This document shows, piece by piece, positions 27,101-39,691 of a stretch of DNA of 64,000 nt. The first letter of the stretch is position 1. Each line of letters starts with the position of its first letter. Below the pieces are notes generated by a model. That model was not told where the DNA came from and made no database searches. It worked only from the letters and a program-made list of their open reading frames with translations. The stretch comes from Sinohyriopsis cumingii. Its lineage: Eukaryota; Mollusca; Bivalvia; Unionida; Unionidae. The stretch is taken from NCBI GenBank assembly GCA_028554795.2, contig CM068824.1:156900789-156964788 (forward strand), given 5' to 3'. The position numbers were made by a program, and so were the translations under genes.

Positions 27101-30100
27101 TCCAGGCCCAAGTAGAAAGGTTAGAACAGGAACTCTCTGCACTAAAGTCAAAGAGTCTACACAGTGTTCAAATGGATAAACCAGGTGCCAAAAAAGTGTG
27201 CCAGAAAACCCAGACAACACAATACACAGACATGTCAAAGGACCAGAAAGCATGTCAGGGCACTCAGACCATACCAAAACCAGCTATTAGAAAAAAATCT
27301 TTATGCACACAAACAGATGCAACCACACCAATTAAACAAGATGAGTCTCTTCTACAGGTATTAGATGGGCAGAGCCAAAAGTTAGCTAAAGCACATGCTG
27401 TAAACACTGACCATCATGTGTCTCATTCGACATCAAGTCCAGGTACTGAAGAAACTGTTCTAAAGACAACCTCCAATTACCCACAACAAGGAGCTAAATT
27501 AAATACAAATACTAAATACAGCAGTCGCCAAACTCTCAGTCAGTCTAGTCATGGAAATCAAGAAGTTCAAACAATGCATCTGAACCCCCCACTGGTCAAA
27601 ATCAACAACATAGTTAAAGACAGATTTCTTCTCATAGGATCATCAATAATCAAAGGAGTAAGAACAAGAGGGTTATATAAAACTGACGTAAAAACTCATA
27701 GAGGTGCTACTATTAACACTATTACAGAAAAAATATTGGAAATGGATATGTCACCATATCATACTGTAATTCTTCTCATTGGTGGCAATAATTACAGTAA
27801 TGGCCAATCTTTGAAGGGCATTGAGGATGATTATGAAAGTTTGTTGTATGCCATCAGGTCCAAAAAACGCAGAGTGTAAAATAATCATCTCAGGTCTACC
27901 GCTAAGAAGGGATGCACTTATGACTCAACTAAATGACACCATAAGTATGTTGTGTGAAAATTTCCAAATACTCTTTGTTCCGCAATACTGGACCTTCTTC
28001 AAAGACAATCGAGTGAACCAACAATTGTACCAGCGAGATCAAATCCACTTGTCCAACAGAGGTACTGCCATGCTTCTTAGGAATATAGACCAGTACATAA
28101 GACTTATAAAAGGGGTTAGGCATGAGTCAGACAACTGCTTGTATTGTGGAGAGCACGGTCATGTAACACAGCGGTGTCTGCATGGAAAACAGATTCGCTG
28201 CCATCTTTGTAACGAACTAGGACATAAGCAAAAGTTGTGCACATACCAATAGGTAGAAGGCTATGATGTACAGGCCTGTGCAACACATATCCAGCAACAA
28301 AATGCTTTAGAATATGTGTATACTTTTCAATGTAATAATTATAATTCTATAAACAGGTTTCAGGCACTATCTGATTTGTGTACAAAGTGCAACTTGTTAA
28401 CATGTAAACAACTGTGTGATACTGTTCAAGTTACTTCTCCCTCTGAGGCCCCCCAAGTGTCTAATATGTCAATGTCTTCTTGTATGTATGTAAATCAGTA
28501 TTGTGCTGAACATTTTCATGTATCCACTACATGTGGTCATGGTACAACAGATGGATCTTGTATGTTATCTTCTTCATATGTTTATGTAAATAATCAAGGC
28601 AATGTAAAGAAATCTGTCAAGTCTAAAAACAATACATTGCATACTGCCTTGTCTGAAGATCAATCCTCTGATCAAAATTGTCATGTATTTGGCCTCCTCA
28701 AAAGAGGTCTGCAAGTAATCAACCTAAATATTCAACACATCATTCCTAAACTGAATGAGATAAAGTTAATATTACAGCAAACTAGATCAGTCAATATTCT
28801 AGGTCTATGTGAAACCTTTCTTTCCGATGATACTGATGATTTGGCTCTCCAAATACAGGGGTTCAACTTTGAAAGAAAAGATAGGGAATCCATGGGGGGT
28901 GGGGGTATTCTTCTCTATGTAGACAGTTCCATTAGTTATAACAGACGTGTTGATCTAGAGACTATTGGGGTAGAGAGTATCTGGATCGAAGTAACCCTTG
29001 CCCAATCAAAGCCAATACTCTTATGTTCGGTTTACAGGCCACCTAGTTCCACAGCTGATTGGATTGATAGATTTGAGGTTCAAATTCAAAAAGCATTACT
29101 TAAGGAAGATTTAGAAATTATCATTTTAGGTGATTTTAACATTGACTATATGAAAACTCCACCATTAACATGGATAAGTAGCTTTGAAACTTACAACTTT
29201 ACTCAATTAATTAACACCCCAACTAGAGTAACGGATAAAAGTGCTACTATCATTGATCATATCTATACTAATAAACCTGAAAATGTAAGTGAAATTAAGG
29301 TACCAGTGTATGCACTGAGTGACCACTACCCAGTCTGTATAACTAGACATGTTCCGAAATCATCTAAAAATGGCCAACACATTGAAATTCAATACAGGGA
29401 CTTCAAACAATTTGATGAGGAAATGTTCTTAAATGATTTAGTTTGCAAACCTTTCCAATCAGTCTGCACTATAGCTGATGTCAACACTGCCTTGGACAAA
29501 TGGTATCAGATGTTCAATGCAGCCTTAGACAAGCATGCCCCAATTAAAACAAAAAGGGTTAAACACCAAATTACACCCAAGTGGATCACCCCTGAGATCA
29601 ATGAGGCTAGGCACCTAAGAGATAATTTCCACAAGAAAAAAGACATCAAAAGCTATAGAAAGTGGAGAAATAAAACTAAGCACCTGATAGATAAGGCAAA
29701 AGAGAACTACTATAAACAGGCTATTAATGAAAGTAAGAGTACCAAAACATTGTGGAAGCATCTAAAAGAGCTGAACCCACGCAAGAACAGTTGTCTTCCC
29801 CCTAGACTTAAGCAAAATGATGATATAGCAACATCTGTACAAGACATTGTGGAAATGTTCAACAATTTCTTCATAAGCATCTCCAGTAAGAGTATTCAGA
29901 ACCAGACTAATATCCCAATTGAACTTGATGCTCTTCTATTATTTATAAAAGCTAAAATTCCTGATGATAATTATTTTTCAATAGCTAATGTTAGTGAAGC
30001 TGATGTTTTTGATATGCTAATTAAGGTTAATATTAATAAATCCTCTGGATTGGATGGTATTGGTCCACGAATTCTTAAAATTGCCGCACCAGTAATAACA

Positions 30101-33100
30101 AAGTCACTAACGCATATCATAAATTTAAGTATAATGAGTGGTAATTTTCCAGAAACACTGAAATGTGCAAAGGTTACACCTGTCTTTAAGAAAGGAGAAA
30201 AGGAGGATCCAGGTAATTACAGACCAATATCAATTCTACCTGTATTGTCAAAACTATTTGAAAAACATGTAGCCATTCAGGTCTATAAATTTTTCGAAAC
30301 ATACTCTCTATTTCATAAAGCTCAATCAGGATTTAGAAAGTACCACTCATGCCAAACAGAACTTACCAAATTAATTGATCTTTGGCTGAAGGAAATGGAT
30401 AATGGACATATGACTGGGATTGTTTTCCTTGACTTCAAGAAAGCCTTTGATCTTGTTGATCATGAAATTCTGCTGCAAAAGTTGAACTGTTACAGATTTG
30501 ACAATCCTTCTTTAAACTGGTTTAGATCATACCTAAACCAAAGGTCTCAACAAGTAAGCATTGGTAATATTAGCTCTCAAACTCGCACTATTCATTCAGG
30601 AGTCCCTCAAGGCTCAGTTTTGGGCCCTCTCCTCTTCCTTATCTATATCAATGATCTACCATTAAATAATGAATCCACAAACACAGATTTGTTTGCAGAT
30701 GATGCAACTTTGTATACATCTAGTTCTGATACTGAAGTTATCCAAATGAAATTAAACTCAGACCTTATCAGAGTCCAAAACTGGGCACAACAAAATAGGA
30801 TGATAATTAATGAAGGTAAAGCAAAATGTATGATTTTAGGGACATCACAAAAGCTACACAAATCAGGGAACCCAAAACTGTCTCTTGCAATAAATAATCA
30901 TCCATTAGAAAATGTCAAACATGAAAGGCTTGTAGGTGTGTCTGTAGATAATAATTTATTATGGAATGACCATATTGATAAGCTTTGTAAAACACTGTCA
31001 TCCAAAATTGCCCTTCTCAGCAGAATCAAGAAATATTTACCTACGGAAACTCGCAGTCTATACTACAAGTCATATATTCTTCCAACAATGGATTATTGTT
31101 CTAATGTATGGGGAAACTGTGCCAAATCTGAGCTTGACAGGATTTATAAACTTCAGAAACGAGCAGCACGTGTAATTTTAGATGCATCTGTTGATCATCC
31201 CTCAAAAGCATTATTTACAGAACTCAAATGGTTCACAATATATGACAGGATAGATTTTCACAAGGCAGTTCTTTTATATAAATGTCTACATGGAACTGCA
31301 CCAGAGTATCTTCAGGACTTATTCAGGCCTTTTTCAACACAATACCAGTTGAGATCAATATCACATGGAAACCTTCTAATACCAAAACCAAGAACAGAGC
31401 AATTTAAAAAGAGTTTTCAATACTCTGGTACACTTCTGTGGAATAAGCTTCCACTACATGTAAAATCTGCTGAAAATATTAGAGTATTTAAGAAAAGATA
31501 TCATGAGCATGTATGTGTTTCTAACAGATAATGGAATTTAGTATTTTAACACTAAACATGTTAAAATAAACAGTAATTTATGCCATCTTCATATAATGTG
31601 CATTGTTATACTCTCCTTAAGAGGGCCTCAAGGGAGAATAGTCCTTGACTAATGAGTCACCCTCTATAAATAAAGCATTATTATTATTATTATTATTATA
31701 GTACGAATGCACTAATATGCTCTTTCATCTCAAACCTGTGAACCAGCTTTTCACAGGCATACATTTTTAATTAAAATATATGTAATAAAGTTTTTTGATC
31801 TTTTTTTATAAAAAATTTCACACAGATGTTTGTGTTTACAATTTAAGTGACACACAACATTTACTTAGATACATTCAAATTTAACCAAAGGAACAAAGTT
31901 TGTATAAGAAAAACAAAAGTACAAGGGAGACAAATCTTGCAAGGCATTATTTTAGCACTGACAGCCTTTCTGGATTAGAAACTTACAGCGATAAATAATG
32001 CCAGTTTCTTTGTTAGAAATTAATCAAAATTTGCATTTTTACTAACGATTGTTATGAATCAGATTTATACTGGTACATAACAGTTTTAATGAAAGGTTCA
32101 CTGTACTGGTGCCTACAAGTTTTTGTGTAAGGTTAACTGTGCTAGACCTAATAGTTTGATGTAAGGTTCCTTGTACTGGTACCTAACAGTTTTCATGCAA
32201 GGTTCACTATACTGTTGCCCATAGTTTTCATGTATGGTTCACTGTATCTGTACCTAACAGTTTTCCTGCAAGGTTTACTGTACTGGTACCTAATAGGTTT
32301 TATGCAAGGTTCACTATACCAGTACCTAATTGTTTTCATTCAAGGTTTAATGTACTGGTACCTAATAGTTTTTATGCAAGGTTCACTGTACCAGTACCTA
32401 ATTGTTTTCATGCAAGGTTCACTGTACTGGTACCTAACAGTTTTCATGTATGGTTCACTGTACCAGTACTTAATTGTTTCATGCAAGGTTCACTGTACCA
32501 GTGTCTAACAGTTTTCCTGCAAGGTTCACTGTACCAGTACCTAATAGTTTTTTATGCAAGGTTCACTGTACCAGTACCTAATTGTTTTCATGCAAGGTTC
32601 ACTGTACTAGTACCTAACACTTTTCATGTAAGGTTTACTCTGCTGGTACTTAACAGCATTGTTGCGATATACCATCAAGCCATAAATCTGAAACATTCAT
32701 ACATGTTTGATTTAATGCTGACTTCCTTATGTATCATAGAATGGCATGACAACTGCTCACATAGCTGCAGCCAAGGGAAGTGTAGCTGTGGTCAGGGAAC
32801 TGATGAAATTTAACAAGGTGGTGGTCACAGCAGCAAGAAATAAGGTATGAATTTGTCACTCTATAAGATAAAATCATTGACTTCTTCACTTACATTATTC
32901 CTCTTTTATATGTTTGATTTTAGTACCCGCAAGCTATTACTGTTGAAATGGATTTATAAAATAGTATACATGCATTGTATCTACCTACTATAACATTTCT
33001 CATTTACTTCACAACTGCATCATTAAATCTTATAAGTTGAGCAAGGTCAGATAAAATAAAGAAACAGAATCCTGATTTAAATATCAAGAAGGTTGTTTAC

Positions 33101-36100
33101 TAGTGCTTATGTGAAATGTATGAAATGAGTTGAATATGTCAAAAGCTGTTTGCAACATTTGTATTATTCAATGAATGTCATCAATTTCAGACCAAATGAA
33201 CATACTCTAATTATTCTCATGTCTGATAATGTTACAGAACTCCATAATGCTACTTATTATTACAATTATTTTGTAATATTGCTAAATAGTATGTCAAAGT
33301 GTGGTCAAATGATTTTTGTGATATGGAATCATGACTTGAATACAAGTGAGAATTATGTACTAAAACATAAAATTCCTTTCTATCACTGAAAAGCACTTTA
33401 AATCTTCAGTGACAAAATTGTAGCAGTTCTTTTGGGGTTTTCTTGTACAGTGAAGTCAGTTGAGGAGATTTATGTTTGATACTAATTAGATTTCTGTTAT
33501 ATTTTAAACTTTTTTCTTTAATTGTTTGGTATCCATTAAATTTGTATATCACTAAAGCTGTAAATGGACATAATGTACAAGCAATTTAGTTTTAGTAATA
33601 AGTTGTGTGTCGTTATACTTTTTTCATTAGCTAAGTAGAAATAAAAATACAAAATCTCTCCATTCATTTGTACTTGAAGTCATTTTCCAGTCTTTATGCC
33701 TCTACACTAGAAATCCCTGTGAGTCTCCACTCATTTGTACTTCAGGTCCTTTCAATTTTTCACTCCTCTACACTAGAAATCCATAAAAGTCTCCATTCAT
33801 TTGCACTTGAGGTCCTTTCAATTTTTTACTCCTCTACACTAGAAATTCCTGCAAGTCTCCATTAATTTGTACTCGAGGTCCTTTCAAGTCTTCTCTCCTC
33901 TACACTAGAAATTCCTGCAAGTCTCCATTCATTTGTACTTGAAGTCATTTCAAGTCTTCATTCCTCTACACTAGAACTAAAGCCTAGCAGGTTACTCAGC
34001 AAATTATCTTTTGTATGGAAATTTTGCAGACCAATGAGTCCACAGCTTTACATCTGGCAGCTGAGGGAGGTCACAAGGAGGTAGTTGAGGCATTACTGGA
34101 AGCTGGAGCCTCACCTAAGGAGGAAAATGGAGTGAGTAAATATATGCTAAAATGTTTGGCTCCAGTATGACGAACACATCCAGAATTAGGATATATGATA
34201 AATTAATCAATTCAGATTTGAATTGTGCCAGTCAGCTGTCTATATGCTACACTTATTTTGAAAGCTAAAGTCATGTTGGTGAAATCTAATTTACAACCAT
34301 AATTAGATTAGCTTGTCATAACCATTAAAATGGTGTAATGTCTCATATATCAGCTATTAATTACAAACATTCAGTAACTAATGTAATAAGAGGTAAAGCC
34401 ATTAAGGACTAGCAGTAACTAATGTAATTAGGTGAATTCTTTAAGGACTGGCAGTGACTAATACAATCAGAGGTAAAGTCATTAAGGACTAGGAGTGACT
34501 AAAGTAATTAGGTGAATTCGTTAAGGACTGGCAGTGACTAATACAATCAGAGGTAAAGTCATTAAGGACTAGGAGTGACTAAAGTAATTAGGTGAATTCG
34601 TTAAGGACTGGCAGTGACTAATACAATCAGAGGTAAAGTCATTAAGGACTAGCAGTGACTAAAGTAATTAGGTGAATTCGTTAAGGACTGGCAGTGACTA
34701 ATGCAATCAGAGGTAAAGTCATTAAGGACTAGCAGTGACTAAAGTAATTAGGTGAATTCGTTAAGGACTGGCAGTGACTAATGCAATCAGAGGTAAAGTC
34801 ATTAAGGACTAGCAGTGACTAAAGTAATTAGGCAAATTCATTAAGGACTGGCAGTGACTAATGCAATCAGAGGTAAAGTCATTAAGGACTAGCAGTGACT
34901 AATGCAATCAGGTAAATTCATTAAGAAGCCTGTGAGGAATACCTTAAGAGATATTGTCAAATGTATGAAAGTGGATTTTAGAGTCCTTTTATCAATAAAA
35001 ATTGCATGTTAAAAACTGTATTAAACAAATAAATAACTAAATATTGTAAACCATAAAGAAAGCTTTATTGTTCAATTTCGCTTCATTGTACTCACCTTGC
35101 AAGTGAGGGAATTTTATAAACTTTCAGCTAACTGTTTTGATATCTCATGCAACCATGAAAATATAACTTGTTTTGCCCCCGGAATATTTTGAATTTTCAG
35201 TTGTTTTCTTTAAGCCTTGCCCACAGTCATTTGTATGGGAAAGTCATTTCATATATTGGAATAATATTAGATTTTTTTTTAGATTCATTTTTTCAAATGA
35301 AAATATTTGCACCTCAAACTTTGAGCCAAATCCAGTCAGTACTTTCTGAATTTTAAAACATCAAAATTACTATATCATTGATACAGTATTTGGGACAAGT
35401 TGTAAGTTTATGACAATTTCTACATGCCTCACAAGTTAGTACTATTTAATACTGTACAATGACTTATATGAAGTAATGGCTGGTATCTCTTCTATTGGTA
35501 ATTTGGTATGAGGGTTCTAATTAGTGTATTGATGGTGGAACTATTATGGTAGTAAGCTATGAATGATCCCTAAACATGAAACATAACAGCATGCCAAAGT
35601 TTCTTGGTTTATATTATTGTCATCAGACCATGAAAATACTAGATCCTTCAAGACAACTTTGTGAAAATAATTACATTTTTGCTAAAAGTCAAGGCCACTG
35701 ACATTGATTTTAGTTTATTCTGGCTATACCGGAATGCCTGTTGACTGTCAACCATCAGCAGTCCATCCCTTATAACAAAATTTGATTTATCAATACTCCA
35801 TCAAAACTACTTGCAAGATCACCCTGAAACTTTATGCACACATGCACCTCAAGGTCTAGCTGATCCTGGATAAAAATGGTCACCCCAAGTCTAGCTGGTC
35901 TTAGATAATAATGGTCACCCCAAGGTCTAGCTGGTCTTAGATGGAAATGGTCACCCCAAGGTCTAGCTGGTCTTAGATGGAAATGGTCACCCCAAGGTCT
36001 AGCTGGTCTTAGATGGAAATGGTCACCCCAAGGTCTAGCTGGTCTTAGATGGAAGTGGTCACCCCAAGGTCTAGCTGGTCTTAGATAAAAATGGTCACCC

Positions 36101-36974
36101 CAAGGTCTAGCTGGTCTTAGATGGAAATGGTCACCCCAAGGTCTAGATGGTCTTAGATGAAAATGGTCACTCCAAGGTCTGGCTGGTGCCATTTAGACAT
36201 CCAATATTGTCACTGCAGTTGCATTATTTACAATTATGTTACTGTTTTTCTGTTCACAATGGACGGTCATGTTGACTTGTGGTTTTCAACAAGAGACTTT
36301 TTATATCTAGGTATTCCTAATTAAACATCCTGTTATCGCTAATGGAAATTCATCTTGATATCAGGTTTTCTTATGGCATCTGGTTACTTCTAAATGAAAC
36401 TAATGCTGATCTGACATCCAGTATGGACATGATGGAGGTCATCTTTTTATTGCTACTGGCATCCAGTATGGACATGATGGTGGTCATCTTGTTATTGCTA
36501 CTGACACCCAGTATGGACATCATGGTGGTCATTTTGTTATTGCTACTGACATCCAGTATGGACATGATGATGGTCATCTTGTTATTGCTACTCCTTCTCA
36601 GTGGATGGTCATATTGGCTAGAGCTTTTCACCAAAAGACTTTTTATGATGCCTAATTGGTCCTAAATAAAAATACTATTGATCTTACATTTAACACAATG
36701 GAGACTGTCTTAAAAATCTTTTAATTGCTGATGAATATGAGAGATTATTTTATTACCTAGCAGCTAGAAAGTCTTATCTTGGATTCCTGGAGATTTTCTT
36801 TGGCCGATACCATATCAGTCACTTTGAAGGGGCTTCCAGCCTGTGTTATTACACTCTCTCATTTTCAGGAGGGTATGACGGTAATCCACTTAGTTGCCAA
36901 ACATGGTTATGTTCATCTGCTGGAGAGTCTAAAAGGCAAGGTGTCTCTTAGAAGTACAAGTAGAAAGGTAATAC

Positions 36975-37016
<42 letters not shown>

Positions 37017-39643
37017 GAGTGAGAGTTTGTTTTCTCAGAAGGTAATAATAAATAATATTATGTATATTGCTAAGTATTTATTCTGAATCTTTTATTTTTT
37101 AACATTGTATTTAATAGCTTTACTGTATAATAAGTTTATTATCTAATATAAAAAAATGAATTAAAAAGCAAATCAAGAATTTTAAATTATGCCAATATTC
37201 CATGTCACTCTGTTGATATTAGATGAATGTTACCACTTTTTGCTGATTTAGTAAATATTATCTTCTACTGGCGAGCAAAATATTCTTTATATTTCAGACA
37301 GGTTTAACAGCCCTACATGTAGCTGCCCATTATGGACAGGTGGAATTTGTGCGAGAAATGCTAACCAAAGTCCCTGCCACTATCAAGAGTGAACCCTCTG
37401 GGGGAGGTGACTTGGGTCTCAAAGATATGGGAGCAGAGGTAATACAAAATACAGTACCCTCTCATTCTAATGAAAACCATGAAGCATGCAAGTACTCCCC
37501 ATTAGTATGCAAGTACTCCCCATTACTATGTTCTAATGGAACACCATGGAGTGTGCAAGTATTCCCTGTTACTATGTTCTAATGAGACACCATGGAGCAT
37601 ACAAGTACTCCCCATTACTATGTTCTAATGAGACACTATGAAGTATGCAAGTACTCCCCCATTACTATGTTCTAATGAGACACAATGGAGTATACAAGTA
37701 CTCCCCATTACTATGTTCTAATGAGATGCCATGGAGTATGCAAGTACTCCCCATTACTATGTTCTAATGGAACACCATGGAGTATGCAAGTACTCCCCAT
37801 TACTATGTTCTAATGGAACACCATGGAGTATGCAAGTACTCCCCATTACTATGTTCTAATGGAACACCATGGAGTATGCAAGTACTCCCCATTACTATGT
37901 TCCAATGGAACACCATGGAGTATGCAAGTACTCCCCATTACTCTGTTCTAATGAGACACCATGGAGTATGCAAGTACTCCCCGCTACTATGTTCCAATGG
38001 AACACCATGGAGTATGCAAGTACTCCCCATTACTCTGTTCTAATGAGACACCATGGAGCATGCAAGTACTCCCCATTACTCTGTTCCAATGGAACACCAT
38101 GGAGTATGCAAGTACTCCCCATTACTATGTTCTAATGGAACACCATGGAGTATGCAAGTACTCCCCACTACTATATTCTAATGGAACACCATGGAGTATG
38201 CAAGTACTCCCCATTACTATGTTCTAATGGAACACCATGGAGTATGCAAGTACTCCCCATTACTATGTTCTAATGGAACACCATGGAGTATGCAAGTACT
38301 CCCCATTACTATGTTCTAATGGAACACCATGGAGTATGCAAGTACTCCCCATTACTATGTTCTAATGGAACACCATGGAGTATGCAAGTACTCCCCATTA
38401 CTATGTTCTAATGAGACACCATGGAGTATGCAAGTACTCCCCCATTACTATGTTCAAATGGAACACCATGGAGTGTGCAAGTATTCCCCTTTACTATGTT
38501 CTAATGAGACACCATGGAGTATACAAGTACTCCCCATTAATATGTTCTAATGAGACACCATGGAGTATGCAAGTACTCCCCCATTACTATGTTCTAATGA
38601 GACACAATAGAGTATACAAGTACTTCCCATTACTATGTTCTAATGAGACACCATGGAGTATGCAAGTACTTGACCCTTACTATGTTCTAATGAGACACCA
38701 TGAAGTATGCAAGTACTCCCCATTACTATGTTCCAATGGAACACCATGGAGTATGCAAGTACTCCCCATTACTATGCTCTAATGAGACACCATGGAGTAT
38801 ACAAGTACTCCCCATTACTATGTTCTAATGAGACACCATGAAGTATGCATGTACTCCCCATTACTATGTTCCAATGGAACACCATGGAGTATGCAAGTAC
38901 TCCCCATTACTATGCTCTAATGAGACACCATGGAGTATACAAGTACTCCCCATTACTATGTTCTAATGAGACACCATGAAGTATGCAAGTACTCCCCATT
39001 ACTATGTTCCAATGGAACACCATGGAGTATGCAAGTACTCCCCATTACTATGTTCTAATGAGACACCATGGAGTATACAAGTACTCCCCATTACTATGTT
39101 CTAATGAGACACCATGAAGTATGCAAGTACTCCCCATTACTATGTTCCAATGGAACACCATGGAGTATGCAAGTACTCCCCATTACTGTGCTCTAATGAG
39201 ACACCATGGAGTATACAAGTATGTCCCCATTGCTATGTTCTAATGAGACACCATGGAGTATGCAAGTACTCCCCCATTACTATGTTCTAATGAGACACAA
39301 TGGAGTATACAAGTACTCCCCATTACTATGTTTTAATGAAAGCATACAAGTACTCCCCCATTACTATGTTCTAATGAGACACCATGGAGTATGCAAGTAC
39401 TCCCCATTACTATGTTCTAATGAGATGCCATGGAGTATGCAAGTACTCCCCCATTACTATGTTCTAATGAGACACCATTGAGTATACAAGTACTCCCGAT
39501 TATTATGTTCTAATGGAACACCATGGAGTATGTAATGACCTCATGCCCTAATATTTTCAAGGTTATTTATTTTGAAAATCAGCTGATTTGTAATATAATT
39601 GTTGGGGCAGTGCATTACTAGTTCCATGTAAAACACAATTTGC

Positions 39644-39691
<48 letters not shown>

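Larger units (their letters stand above)
26760..31700 (+). mobile_element. CR1/L2-like LINE retrotransposon, nearly full length
   Basis: A non-LTR element in the gene's orientation inside intron 4. It carries an ORF1 region with an SGNH-hydrolase-like domain and two CCHC zinc knuckles, an intact ORF2 with endonuclease and reverse transcriptase, a 3' UTR of about 145 bp and an (ATT)n tail at 31,678-31,700 after AATAAAGC. A short microsatellite tail instead of poly-A, together with an esterase-like ORF1, fits the CR1/L2 group of the Jockey superfamily. The exact 5' end is not visible and no target duplication was recognised. ORF1 is broken by one frame change (see separate entry), while ORF2 has no stop, so the copy looks young. 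Confidence 0.88.

Noticed and set aside
27855..27885. Programmed -1 frameshift site AAAAAAC in LINE ORF1
   Set aside because: The required shift is +1, and in the zero frame the run reads TCC AAA AAA CGC, which is not an X XXY YYZ site.
35770..36192. Minus-strand 140-codon repeat protein (RPARPWGDHFHL)
   Set aside because: Pure translation of a 36-bp repeat within intron 6.
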